Numbered from the stretch's first letter, positions 8,182 through 17,684 are shown. The stretch: DNA of 50,812 nucleotides from Bacteroidetes bacterium ADurb.Bin145 (GCA_002070505.1 MWDJ01000024.1:1-50812), one strand, 5' to 3'. The notes: a model not told the origin generated them from the sequence alone. Numbers and translations are program-made.

Positions 8182-9600
8182 TTAATTCGAAATTTTATAT
8201 AATCCTGCACCATGCATCCTGATTTTCTGAGAAAATGAACCCGTGAACTTCCCGATTTTCTTGCCTGTCCACAGATCTTTTACATTATGGGATCCGCTCA
8301 GACCTATCTGATCAAATTTTACCGAGACCTCAGCGTCAGGAGTATCCGATGCGTTAAAAAGAGCAACGTATTTATCCCCTGTTTTGGGATCATCTGCTGT
8401 CCAGACGATCAGATCATTTTCCCTGGTAACCTGCCTGTTATTTGAACTTTGCTGATTCACTTTCAGAACCTCTTTATTTGTTATCAGGGATAATGTAAAC
8501 TGATCATTATCAGGGAGGTTACCGCCAAACATCAAAGGAGATCTGAAAATAGCGAACAGTGTCATTAAGGTGTACTGTTCATCCGGGGTGAAAAGGGTCA
8601 TCCTGGGTTCTCCTCTTTCCGCCCTGATACCTATCTTCCCAAGGGGAAGCATATCGGCATCTGGATAATAACCTTTCCCCCTGAAGGCTGTCCACCTGTT
8701 ACAAACCTCAAATTCATTTTTCAGATCGACCCACCTGTCCCAAAAATCGCCGGTGGTACGCCACATATTTGCGTTGTTCTTAAGGAATTCAGCATTTTCG
8801 GTTCTGTTACCGCTTGGCGAAAGACTCAGTACGATAGGCCTTCCGCAATTATCAATTGCTTTCCTTACCAGTGCGATCTCATCAAGCCGGCCCGAAAGGT
8901 CATCGACCTTTACAAAATCGACACCCCATGATGCATAGAGCTGAAAAATAGAGTTATAGTATTCCTGAGCTCCTTCCCTGTCAGAAACAATTGTATACAT
9001 ATCCCTCAGCCATCTGCACTGCCTCTCGGTTGTGTAGATATCCTGAGCCCTGGCATTGCTGCCCAGGATGGGGGAATTTTTCTGAACAGCTATTACGGGT
9101 ATGCCCCTCATTATATGGATCCCGAACTTCAGACCTTTGCTGTGGACATAATCAGCCAGGGGCTTAAATCCTTTCCCGTCAGCTGCAGAAGGGAAACGGT
9201 TGAGTGCGGGAATTAATCTCCCGTATTCATCCATTACGTACCTGGGATCATTCTGGTTATAGCCTCCGGCTTTATCATTTTCGACATACCATCTGATATC
9301 AACCACGATATATTGCCATCCCGCTTTCCTGAGATACTTTGCCATATAATCGGCATTTGCTTTAACCTCCTGTTCCACGACTGTTGGTCCGAAACAATCC
9401 CAGCTGTTCCATCCCATAGGCGGGACAGGAGCCCATTTGTGAAATTCAGGTTCGTCAGTCTGAGGCGATCCGGCATCCGGAATTTTCGATTGGGTCAATA
9501 ACAGCAATAAAGCCGGAAGGACAGATAGGAACAACAAGCGGATATAAGTGTACTTTTTACACTTTAATAATGAAAATAAGCTGAGTGAATTCTTTTTCAT
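8182..9600 (-). CDS. GH27 alpha-galactosidase-like glycosidase, secreted
   Basis: A 472-residue protein with an N-terminal membrane/signal segment (about 20-37) followed by a GH27 TIM barrel. Visible motifs are PPMGWNSWDCFG (60-71), the start-of-barrel signature of the family; DFVKVDD (228-234), with Asp233 in the nucleophile position; and WRTTGDFWD (280-288), which supplies the acid/base. A C-terminal antiparallel beta domain follows (about 385-472). Expected activity is release of terminal alpha-D-galactose (or a related sugar) from oligosaccharides in the periplasm. It is transcribed in the same direction as the epimerase gene (40-bp gap) and an upstream isomerase-like lipoprotein (36-bp gap), so the set may be one operon for glycan breakdown. 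Confidence 0.83.
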   Translation of the reverse strand: MKKNSLSLFSLLKCKKYTYIRLLFLSVLPALLLLLTQSKIPDAGSPQTDEPEFHKWAPVPPMGWNSWDCFGPTVVEQEVKANADYMAKYLRKAGWQYIVVDIRWYVENDKAGGYNQNDPRYVMDEYGRLIPALNRFPSAADGKGFKPLADYVHSKGLKFGIHIMRGIPVIAVQKNSPILGSNARAQDIYTTERQCRWLRDMYTIVSDREGAQEYYNSIFQLYASWGVDFVKVDDLSGRLDEIALVRKAIDNCGRPIVLSLSPSGNRTENAEFLKNNANMWRTTGDFWDRWVDLKNEFEVCNRWTAFRGKGYYPDADMLPLGKIGIRAERGEPRMTLFTPDEQYTLMTLFAIFRSPLMFGGNLPDNDQFTLSLITNKEVLKVNQQSSNNRQVTRENDLIVWTADDPKTGDKYVALFNASDTPDAEVSVKFDQIGLSGSHNVKDLWTGKKIGKFTGSFSQKIRMHGAGLYKISN

Positions 9601-9636
9601 TTTTGCAGAGAATTTATGCAGAGAATTAAGTCCGGT

Positions 9637-10512
9637 TTATTTTGGCATTACGATGTATTCAGCAGCATTCAGGAAATCAATGCTTTTCTTGCAGCTAGTG
9701 AACTCGTCAAAGTCATATCGTTCAACCTCAACAATACCGTATTTCATACCGGAAATCTCTTTGGCAGCCCAGATCGACTGAAAATCCATCATACCGCTGG
9801 CGCCGATCTCTTTCTCATCCTTGATATGCCACAGTTCGAATCTGCCAGGATATTTCTTAAAATAATCTACAGGGTTTTTACCTCCCACAACGCACCAGTA
9901 CAGATCAATCTGGAACATAACCTTTGAGGGATCAGTATTCTGAAGCATGAAATCATACATAACAGTGTCACCGTGAACAGTGGAGAATTCGCGGTCGTGG
10001 TTATGGTACCCGAAACGGATGCCTTTGGCATTGCATTTTGCCCCGACCTCATTAAAGTAATCGCACCATTTTTTGAGATTTGCGATGCTCTGATAGGCTG
10101 ATCTTCCCATCGATGGCTGGACGATATATTTAGCTCCGACTGCGAGGTGAGCGTCAATACACTGATCCCACCATGCCATCGTCTCTTCATAATTCTCCGG
10201 TGTAGGCAGCTCATGGCTGGTATGTGAACTGAGTACCGGCATACCATTTTTCTCACAGAGGGCTTTGAAAGCAGCCGGCTCCATGTTGTAGAATTTACCA
10301 TCCCTGTAACTCGCAGGTTCAACAAAAGTATAGCCCATATCGGCTACTTTTTTAATTGCTGCAGGGACGTCCCTGTTGATCGAATCACGGATTGAATAAA
10401 GCTGTAATCCGATGTTTTTCTTCTTTGCTGAATCACATGAACTTACTGTAAAGAAGGTCATGCACAAAAGGCACAGGATGCCTGCTATAAAAAGGAGGCT
10501 AAGTTTTTTCAT
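9637..10512 (-). CDS. Lipoprotein TIM-barrel sugar isomerase/epimerase-like protein
   Basis: A 291-residue protein with a lipoprotein signal (hydrophobic 5-22, lipobox VSSC with Cys26), so probably anchored in a membrane and facing the periplasm. The rest is an AP-endonuclease-2/xylose-isomerase-like TIM barrel: IGLQLYSIRD (34-43), GYHNHDREF mid-protein, FQIDLYW and ELWHIKD toward the C-terminus supply the usual His/Glu/Asp metal ligands. This family is annotated as sugar phosphate isomerase/epimerase, but an exported lipoprotein form is unlikely to act on phosphorylated sugars. In Bacteroidota, exported members often accompany 3-keto-glycoside or sugar-oxidation genes; this is context inference. 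A divergent, Tat-type member of the same fold lies 79 bp away. Confidence 0.75.
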   Translation of the reverse strand: MKKLSLLFIAGILCLLCMTFFTVSSCDSAKKKNIGLQLYSIRDSINRDVPAAIKKVADMGYTFVEPASYRDGKFYNMEPAAFKALCEKNGMPVLSSHTSHELPTPENYEETMAWWDQCIDAHLAVGAKYIVQPSMGRSAYQSIANLKKWCDYFNEVGAKCNAKGIRFGYHNHDREFSTVHGDTVMYDFMLQNTDPSKVMFQIDLYWCVVGGKNPVDYFKKYPGRFELWHIKDEKEIGASGMMDFQSIWAAKEISGMKYGIVEVERYDFDEFTSCKKSIDFLNAAEYIVMPK

Positions 10513-10591
10513 AAGTTACAGGTAAAAGTTTGCGGAAATATACTAATTATTTTTCACGATATTTATACTCTGAAACAAAATCAAGAATAAC

Positions 10592-11479
10592 ATGTTACGT
10601 ACACGAAGGGATTTCCTGAAATACACCGCAATTGCAGGCACAGGCTTCATTCTTCTTCCGGCCGCTTCATGCATGGGCAATAGAAAAAAAGCCTCCTTCC
10701 TGCAAAAAATAGGGGTTTGTACCGGTTATGTTAATAACCGAATCCTTGAGGAAGCCGGCTATTCATATATTGAGGAATCTGTCCAGAACTTCCTCGTCCC
10801 TCTTGATGATGAAGCAATCTTTAATGAAAAGCTTGCAAAATTTAAAGAATCTCATCTTCTTATACCAGCCTGCAACAGCTTCATACCGGGTAAATTGAAA
10901 AGTACTGGTCCTGACGCACAGCATGAAGAGATAATCAGATATGCCGAAACAGCATTCCGCAGAGCTCAGATCACCGGCATTTCGATAATAGTCTTCGGAA
11001 GCAGCGGATCGCGTAACGTTCCTGATGGTTTCCCTCTTCAGGAAGGTCTGGATCAGTTCATAAGCCTTTGCAGTAAGCTCGCTCCCCTTGCTCAGAAATA
11101 CCATGTTACAATAGCCCTCGAGCCGCTCAATAAGGCTGAATCAAATATCATCAATTCTGTCGCTGAAGGAGCTGAGATTGTTAAGACCGTCAACCATAAG
11201 AGTTTCAGACTGCTGGCTGATATCTTTCACATGCGGCGTGAAAACGAGAGCCCCGACAATATTATCAGGAACGGCGATCTGATAAGACACGTTCATATTG
11301 CAGAGAATGCCGGAAGAGAAGCTCCGGGTGTCAATAAGGAGGATTTCACTCCCTTCTTCCGGGCTCTGAAGGAAATAGATTATAAAGGGCTTTTGTCAAT
11401 CGAATGCAGCTGGAAGGACATTTCACTTCAGGCAGGTCCTGCTCTTGCAGAGCTCAGAAGACAGATAGATATGGTCTGA
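10592..11479 (+). CDS. Tat-exported TIM-barrel isomerase/epimerase-like protein
   Basis: A 295-residue protein with a twin-arginine signal: RTRRDFLKY (3-11) followed by a hydrophobic stretch and ASC near residue 27. The mature domain is an AP-endonuclease-2-type TIM barrel: ALEPLNKAESN in mid-protein and LLADIFHMRRE, HVHIAEN and LSIECSW toward the C-terminus provide the metal-binding Glu/Asp/His set. It faces away from the lipoprotein of the same fold at 9637-10512, leaving a 79-bp shared promoter region. Likely periplasmic and metal dependent. Substrate unknown; hydroxypyruvate-isomerase- or tagatose-epimerase-like chemistry is possible. Confidence 0.75.
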   Translation: MLRTRRDFLKYTAIAGTGFILLPAASCMGNRKKASFLQKIGVCTGYVNNRILEEAGYSYIEESVQNFLVPLDDEAIFNEKLAKFKESHLLIPACNSFIPGKLKSTGPDAQHEEIIRYAETAFRRAQITGISIIVFGSSGSRNVPDGFPLQEGLDQFISLCSKLAPLAQKYHVTIALEPLNKAESNIINSVAEGAEIVKTVNHKSFRLLADIFHMRRENESPDNIIRNGDLIRHVHIAENAGREAPGVNKEDFTPFFRALKEIDYKGLLSIECSWKDISLQAGPALAELRRQIDMV

Positions 11480-11501
11480 TCTGTTCTCTTAAGTTAAATA
11501 T

Positions 11502-14132
11502 CTACTGACTTATGAATTTTAATTCCGGTATAAGGATTGGTTTACCCTTTTCAGCATTATAGATTATCCTTGTAACCTCAGCTCCGTTAACGATCTCTTT
11601 AATTGTCTCAACTTTAACATAAGGGTTCATCTTACCGACAAAAGTAAGAGCTCTTTCCCTGGCTTCATTGTTATATTTTACAAAGACAGGATGAACAGCG
11701 GCGATAAGATCTTCCAGCCGGGACTTATTTGTAACTACTGTACCCCTGGGCCATGATTTGCCACCCGGATCCTGGGAAATTACAACTATCCCGCCTGACG
11801 GGATCCAGTTCATCCAGTTCATCTCATCACCGGCATTTTTTTCGCTGCCCCTGCTGATAATGGCTTCGGCATAATACTTCCTTAATCCTTCCTTGAACAG
11901 CGCAGGAAGCTTCGTTGCATTGATATATCCCGATATCAGACGACAATTGTTGAAATGATCAACACTGAAATTATAATCGTAAGCAACAAGGAGGCCTTTA
12001 TTATTCCTCATCTGGGAAGAAAACAGATTTACCAATTCCCTGAATTCGACTGTAGTTGAGTCGACATCCGGATTATTCCTTATCAGATAATCTCTTAGCA
12101 TCTTTGGATATTCTTTTTCTTCTGCTTTACTGAAATCAATATCTGTATTTGTCTGACGGATCTCGACAGGGACATCTTCTATTCTGTCAACCCCGAATTG
12201 AAGCCTTGTCACAGCCCTTCTTCCCTCATTCTTCAACTCAGGTTCGGTAACTATTGAATTATCTGGTTTGCTTTTCGCTGCCTCAATTTCAGCAACACCT
12301 GATGATATCCCGCTTGCTGATGCAGTAACAGTTATCTTTCCGGCTTCACCCGATGACCTGATAATATTGACTACAGGCATTTCTGTATACCAGGAATTAG
12401 TAACCTTCCCTGAACTGCCGGAAACTGATTCATACACGGCTGGACCGGCAAGTGAAGCAGGTCCGGATACGGACCATTTGACAGTGTTTGCAGCTCCTTC
12501 CACATGGTCACCCTGTGAATCAACAATATCAGCTGTAACTATTACTACTGAAGCGCGGTCAGCCTCTATTTTATTATGAGAGGCTTTGAGAACTATCCTG
12601 GATGCTACCCTTTTTTCTGTCTGCCTGTTATCTGCTGACCGATCAGTATAACCCGGAGAAGACAGTCTCCGGAACTCATCAATTACAATATTGTCGTAAG
12701 TATGTTTAGCATAAGGACCTGCTGAATTGTTCAAGGCTTTACGTGATGTAATTATCCTGGTTGTATCTTCGGCGATCGCAAATCTTGAATCCACCGCATG
12801 ATCAGTCTCATTTCCCATACTCCAAAAGAAAATGCCGGGGTGATTGCGGTCGCGCCTTATCATTTCTTTCGCCTGCTTCTCCTGCACTTCCGGGGCGAAA
12901 GGCAGGTTTCCCGTGCTTGGAGCTTCTTCAATTACTATAAGACCGTTCTTATCTGCGAAGTCATATACAAGAGAGGTGCCAGGATATGGAGTCTTTAGCA
13001 GGTTATATGATTTCTCCTTTTTGAGGTTTTCAAGCCCTATCAGCGTAATCCATTCTGGTAAGGCTCCTCCGAGCCAAGTATACTCCTCATTTATTTCAAT
13101 ACCATTAAGATCAACCTTCTTACCGTTAAGATACAGACTGCTATCCTTATTATTCCATCTGAACCATCTGAAAGCCAGGGGAGACGACTGCGAATCTGCA
13201 ATCCGTCCTCCGTCAGTGAGCTCAGAAGTTATTTTATACAGGTAAGGATCCTCCGGTGACCACAGATGAGGCCGGGGAAGAGGCTTGAAAATCTGGTCGA
13301 ACAGATATAATTGTCCGGAACTGAGGGTAAATTTTGATTTCATCGCCTTCAGCGGTCTTCCTGTTGCATCATATATTGTTGTAACGAGCATACAAGGCTT
13401 CGCCTGAGGATGATCATTTTTTACCCAGGTTCTCACCCTCACCACTGCCGAACTTTCAGTTAAACGGGGTGTTGTAATGACTGTTCCTCCTTCATGCTCT
13501 GACGAGCCCTGAACCGGGATATAGAGTTTATCCTTAATCACAAGCTTTACATTCCGGTATATTCCTCCATAGACGTTGAATCTGCCGGCCTGCATGGGAG
13601 GTATTTTGAATCTGTCATTCTGATTATTGCTGACTGCCACAGCCAGAACATTTTCCTTTCCCTTGTTAATATGATCAGTAAGATCAAAGTCGAAGCGACC
13701 GTAACCGCCCTTGTGGTCACCAAGATATTTTCCATTTATCCAAACCTTACAGTATTTCTGTACTCCTTCAAATACAACGAATATCTTTCTTCCTGCGTAT
13801 TCCGGATTGACAGTGAACCTCTTGCGATACCAGCCCCAGCCATTCCACCAGTAAGGATTCTCTGTTTCAGAAGTGAACTTTATATATGGATGAATGTCCC
13901 CTGTTGTTTCATATGTATTCCACGTATGAGGAAGGCTGACGGCAGGCCAGCCGTAGTCGTCAAAGCCGGGTGACTCATAGCCGCTCTCAGCTGTCGCTTC
14001 GGGAAAATAATTGAAGGCCCACTGGGAATTGATTATCTTCTCTATGGCGAAGTTCTTTACATCCTGGCTCCTGCCATTCTGAAATATCAGGAAACTGAAA
14101 ATAAAGAGGGATATTAAGAATTTCTTCTTCAT
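11502..14132 (-). CDS. GH2-like beta-galactosidase family protein with shortened barrel
   Basis: An 876-residue secreted protein (Sec signal 1-22). Residues about 30-200 are the GH2 sugar-binding jelly roll (LPHTWN at 68-72, GWYRKRF near 100-106, VWINGKYLG at 130-138), followed by an Ig-like domain (about 205-320) and the start of a GH2 barrel (LNGIEINEE 342-350; WSMGNE 437-442, Glu442 acid/base). After Glu442 only about 65 residues remain before an Ig-like GH2 C-terminal domain begins (ASRIVLKASHN, 510-520). The barrel part that normally carries the nucleophile Glu is not recognisable, so an internal deletion is likely. Residues about 640-876 form an extra domain I do not recognise. It may be inactive or a binding protein. 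Convergent with the Tat isomerase gene, 22-bp gap. Confidence 0.72.
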   Translation of the reverse strand: MKKKFLISLFIFSFLIFQNGRSQDVKNFAIEKIINSQWAFNYFPEATAESGYESPGFDDYGWPAVSLPHTWNTYETTGDIHPYIKFTSETENPYWWNGWGWYRKRFTVNPEYAGRKIFVVFEGVQKYCKVWINGKYLGDHKGGYGRFDFDLTDHINKGKENVLAVAVSNNQNDRFKIPPMQAGRFNVYGGIYRNVKLVIKDKLYIPVQGSSEHEGGTVITTPRLTESSAVVRVRTWVKNDHPQAKPCMLVTTIYDATGRPLKAMKSKFTLSSGQLYLFDQIFKPLPRPHLWSPEDPYLYKITSELTDGGRIADSQSSPLAFRWFRWNNKDSSLYLNGKKVDLNGIEINEEYTWLGGALPEWITLIGLENLKKEKSYNLLKTPYPGTSLVYDFADKNGLIVIEEAPSTGNLPFAPEVQEKQAKEMIRRDRNHPGIFFWSMGNETDHAVDSRFAIAEDTTRIITSRKALNNSAGPYAKHTYDNIVIDEFRRLSSPGYTDRSADNRQTEKRVASRIVLKASHNKIEADRASVVIVTADIVDSQGDHVEGAANTVKWSVSGPASLAGPAVYESVSGSSGKVTNSWYTEMPVVNIIRSSGEAGKITVTASASGISSGVAEIEAAKSKPDNSIVTEPELKNEGRRAVTRLQFGVDRIEDVPVEIRQTNTDIDFSKAEEKEYPKMLRDYLIRNNPDVDSTTVEFRELVNLFSSQMRNNKGLLVAYDYNFSVDHFNNCRLISGYINATKLPALFKEGLRKYYAEAIISRGSEKNAGDEMNWMNWIPSGGIVVISQDPGGKSWPRGTVVTNKSRLEDLIAAVHPVFVKYNNEARERALTFVGKMNPYVKVETIKEIVNGAEVTRIIYNAEKGKPILIPELKFISQ

Positions 14133-14508
14133 AAATAATTCAATTACTTCTCATAAAAATAATCAATGTAATTTGAATGACAAAATAATATCATTCTCAG
14201 AAATGAGGCTATCCAAATAGTCTGCTTTTCTTTACTTACCCCTGAATTCTGGTTAAGCGGGACATGCATATATTCAGAATTTCAGAGAACCCCCTTATAG
14301 GGGGCAGCTACCCTTTATACACATCTTATAATTCACTACTGTAATAGGCTGGAGATTACCTTCGGTGAGCTCTCCCGACAAGTCGGGATCGGTTCCTCAT
14401 CCTCCTGTCGTAGGATTAACGAGTGAGGGATCTCCCCCTTTCGGCAGAGAATAAAAGAAAGATGTGTATAAAGGGGAGCAGGGGGCGACTGGCTTTTGAG
14501 ACACAATT
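14133..14508. other. Intergenic region holding an inverted-repeat element, no gene
   Basis: This 376-bp gap lies between the GH2-like start and the penicillin-acylase 3' end. Apart from the inverted-repeat element at 14311-14475, it contains a C5/G5 palindrome (about 14289-14304) and a GGGGAGCAGGGGGCG word at 14473-14487. No coding frame, tRNA or strong promoter was recognised. Confidence 0.6.
14311..14475. mobile_element. MITE-like element with 17-bp terminal inverted repeats
   Basis: CCCTTTATACACATCTT at 14311-14327 and its perfect reverse complement at 14459-14475 bound a 165-bp non-coding segment. Inside are smaller hairpins (TCCCGACAAGTCGGGA at about 14374-14389) and, on the minus strand, the phrase GGAGATCCCTCACTCGT, related to a repeat at 50401 in the right flank. 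There is no transposase and I could not establish a target-site duplication. It may be a miniature non-autonomous element or a structured intergenic repeat. Confidence 0.5.
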
Positions 14509-16968
14509 CTATTTGCCTGAGACAAGTATTATCTTATGGATTGCCGAACTACGTACAGCATCATCAGAAAAAGCTTCCTTATAGAAGGTTCCGTCGAGAT
14601 ATGACCTGAATTGCGAAAGGTAATATTCACTTCCCGGAACTCCTGAAGCACCTCCGGGGATAACAGAAAAGGATCCATCCCAGTCTGCTGTATTCATTAT
14701 ACATCTTTCGGATGCTCCAAGGTTTGCTTTAAATCCCGGCTGGTATGAAAAATAGGGGCAGACTGTATGATCACTGCCGCCAATCTCATATTTATCCGAA
14801 TTCAGGTTAAAAAGAAATCCGAGGATCTTAACAGAGCCGAGAGGATGCTGTAAAGTAATTGTATGAATCTTCCCCCACCGCCAGTTATGCTGATCTCTCC
14901 CATACTTGCTTTCCAGTGATCTGATGCAATCCTGAAAGCTTTTCATCACGATATCATCCAGGGTTTAATTTTCCGCAGTATTTATATTATCAACCCAGGT
15001 ATTCGTACCTTTAACCAGTATTCTGTAAACAAGGTTCTCGGCAGCCAGATCCCATACATGATCATAAAGCTCACCAAGTTCATCTGCGAGAATATTTCTC
15101 TTAAAATCTATTCTGAAAAACTCAAGGATCGAAGGAGCAATATGGTATTGATCCATTTCGTAATCCCATCCTGAGAGACTATCAAGTGCAGTTTTTTCAT
15201 ACGGTGACAATTCATCCGCGCGTTTCTTAAGGTCTAGAATGTAAGGTGTCAAGAGCCTGGCAAAAGAGGAATGCTGATCAGCCAGCATCATTTTGAAATC
15301 CTCTGTTGAGAACTTATCTTTTTCACTCAGCATTTCCCTTATCCTGTTTATCCTGTAAGGAAGGTCGAAGCTCTGACTAACGAAATACGGGTAATCATTG
15401 TCAATTATCCTGTTATTTGCCGAAGAGACTGTTCCGCCTGACGGGTTAAAGCTAAAGGGGAGCTGATCAGCAGGGACATAACCCTTCCAGTCATATTCAT
15501 CTGTTGTCCCGTCCCGGATGATTATGCCATTACCTTTCCTTATTGGTATTCCTCCTGCAGCTGCTATCCCTATGTTCCCATATATGTCGGCATAGATACA
15601 GTTCGAGCTTATTGATCTGAACGTCTCAAGTCCTGATCTGAAATCATTCCATCCTTCAGCTCTGTTAAGTATATAAACCGATCTTATTTCATCGCTTTTA
15701 TCAAAGCCTGACCATTTAAAGCTCAGCGCATAATCGGTGCTGCAATTCATATTTGTCAGGAATTCATAGCCGAGCCATTTTACCTTGCCTTTTGATCTGG
15801 TTGTTTCTACAAGGCCTGAGATAACAGGGCCGTGGTGAGTATAACGGATGCCGACTGTATCATTTTTGCCCCCTCTTACTCCGAATACTTCAGGTCTGGT
15901 GATTAAATCCCTCCATTCACCATTAAAAAGATATTTCCTGTCTTTGCCGGTATCGATCTTTTCAGCATAAAGATCTATCGCGTCAACACGAAGGTTAGTC
16001 ATACCCCAGGCAATTTTTTCATTATGCCCGGCCACTATAAATGGTTCTCCGGGGATCATGACACCAGTTACATTAAGCTTTCCCGGGACCACCTGATGCA
16101 TCTGCATCCAGATACCCGGGTTACTGAGACTGAGGTGTATGTCATTAGAAAGCAGGGGTTTGCCTGTGATGCTCTTTTCTCCTGAGACTGCCCAGTTATT
16201 GCTGCCCGAAAAAACAGGTATTCCCAGATTACCTATCAGGTTAAATGAAGATAGGAAAGATCTTGTACCTGAGATAAGTGTATCACTTATCTTGAAATCA
16301 GGATAGACAAGGCTATGATCCCTGTTCCAGTCCGGTATTAAATCTGAAGCTATTTCACTGCCAAGTTTTTTTGTTGCCTGGTAAATAAAAAGTTCCGATG
16401 TAAGATTTCTTGAGTCAAGATTCCACCCCAGAAGCCTAATTATACCAGCAATATCTTCGAGAGTCCATGGTTCGGGGGTATAGGAAAGAATCCTGAATTC
16501 GACCGGCAGATCCTTCCCGCAAGAGACAATATAATCATTTACACCATCTATAAATGCCTGCATACAGGCTATAATTTCGGGATTCTCTTCAAAAAGGATC
16601 AGTTTTGATTTTTCATTTATCCTAAGGCTTCGGGTAAAAATATCACTCTGCAGGAAGATCTTGCCAAATATCTCCGAAAGCCTCCCTGTACAACTCCGTC
16701 TGAACAGATCCATCTGCCATAATCTTTCTCTTGCTGAAATAAAACCAGTTGCAAGATAAACATCATGTTCGTTCTTCGCGTAAATATGTGGCATACCCTT
16801 TTCATCTGTATAGATGGTAACACTATCTGTAAGCAGGGGCACGCAAAAAACTCCATCATAAAGAAAAGTGGATCTTCCGTTTTTTTTGTGGGGTGATGAA
16901 GTCCCTGAGATAATCAAAGCGATCAGTAACAAAAATCCGCAGAACAAAGTCCTTCCCGGAGTTTTCAT
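14509..16968 (-). pseudogene. Penicillin acylase family (Ntn hydrolase), interrupted by in-frame TAA
   Basis: One reading frame of about 820 codons, normal for penicillin-acylase-type Ntn hydrolases, is interrupted once by TAA at 14965-14967. Frame is kept across the stop: NTAEN, stop, TLDDIV then KSFQDCIRSLE. The upstream part (14965-16968, 667 codons) has a signal or anchor (about 8-22), the A-chain motif GMPHIYA (58-64), and SGSNNWAVSG (254-263), where Ser256 would become the N-terminal nucleophile after autocleavage. The downstream part carries HNWRWGKIHT and the C-terminal beta-chain. These enzymes cleave amides such as acyl-homoserine lactones or beta-lactam side chains. The missing 146 residues contribute to the core, so the truncated product is probably inactive unless the stop is read through or is a sequence error. 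Confidence 0.8.
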
Positions 16969-17573
16969 TTCTTACCTGGATAATATCCTCATAAGTTACT
17001 AAAATTAAATGGAATAATGGCTTTTTTTTTAGGAAAATCGATTGGTCACAATAAAAATTTATTTATGAAAGAGGAATGTTATTATTAGAAGGTTGGAGGT
17101 TGGAGGTTGGAAGTCGGAAGTCGGAAGTTGGAAGTCGGAAGTCGGAAGTCGGAAGTTGAGGAACAAAGAGACGAAATCCCGTGAAGCGGGATCGGAAGAC
17201 CGAAGAAATACGGGGTAAACTCCGCGACGAAGTTCCGTGCAGCGGAACAGGCGAAAGGACAAGCGGACGAAGCCGCGAAGATGCGATGGTGCGACCGATT
17301 AAGATTCGTCGTAGACGATATAGTATTGTAGCTGAAGATGATTCCCTCATGATAGTTCTACCTCGTAGAGGTTGCAGAGGGAGATCTGCGCTTATCTGCG
17401 GGAAACTTAAAATACAGGCACATTTCATAGTGCATTTCATTAAAAAAGAAGCTGAATATCGTACCAGACTCATTAAATAATGTTAACTAACTGATATTCA
17501 ACAATAAAATAGACATAAAAGGGTTATACGACTACATTGCAGCTAATTATTTTAAAGAAATTTACATTTTTCC
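16969..17573. other. Intergenic region between divergent genes, repeat-rich, no gene
   Basis: About 600 bp between the penicillin-acylase gene (minus) and the ilv promoter (plus). It contains the 7-bp tandem array at 17091-17160, then a purine-rich stretch with short near-palindromes (for example GAAATCCCGTGAAGCGGGAT, about 17173-17192) and ACCTCGTAGAGGT near 17360. Frames open through the array encode only repeated words (such as LPTSDFQ) and look spurious. No convincing gene was found. Confidence 0.6.
17091..17160. repeat. 7-bp tandem array (RGTYGGA)x10
   Basis: Ten consecutive 7-bp units of the form RGTYGGA: three GGTTGGA, then AGTCGGA/AGTTGGA variants, the last degenerate. Non-coding in context. 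The period and word differ from the 9-bp and 24-bp arrays elsewhere in the window, so these are not copies of one repeat. Confidence 0.9.
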
Positions 17574-17603
17574 TTTGATAATATAAATTAATGAGTACCT
17601 TTG
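17574..17603 (+). promoter_or_regulatory. ilv-leu operon promoter
   Basis: TTTG at 17574-17577, an 18-bp spacer, and TACCTTTG at 17596-17603 match the Bacteroidetes -33/-7 pattern. Transcription would start near 17610, leaving roughly 15 bases before the leader-peptide GTG. The sequence from the -7 box onward is nearly the same as at the his promoter (29431). Confidence 0.82.
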
Positions 17604-17624
17604 TCACTTCAATTTAAATTAAAA

Positions 17625-17684
17625 GTGAATAACACATTAATAGTCATTATTGCTCTCGTTCTTATTCTCGTGCCCTGCACCTGA
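17625..17684 (+). CDS. ilv-leu operon leader peptide
   Basis: A 19-residue leader starting at GTG: MNNTLIVIIALVLILVPCT. Four Leu, four Ile and three Val make 11 of 19 residues, the three end products of the downstream operon. It sits between the promoter and an intrinsic terminator, which is the arrangement of classic ribosome-mediated attenuators. When charged tRNA for Leu, Ile or Val is scarce the ribosome should stall in the run, upstream of the antiterminator strand; when abundant it reaches the TGA at 17682-17684, which overlaps that strand. The GTG start is inferred; an in-frame TTG at 17601 lies in the -7 box and is unlikely. Confidence 0.9.
   Translation: MNNTLIVIIALVLILVPCT

Noticed and set aside
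14509-14949. Independent small gene of 146 codons
   Set aside because: It is the in-frame 3' end of the penicillin-acylase gene beyond the TAA at 14965.
17059-17473. Minus-strand frames with LPTSDFQ-type repeats
   Set aside because: They only translate the 7-bp array and adjoining purine-rich intergenic DNA.
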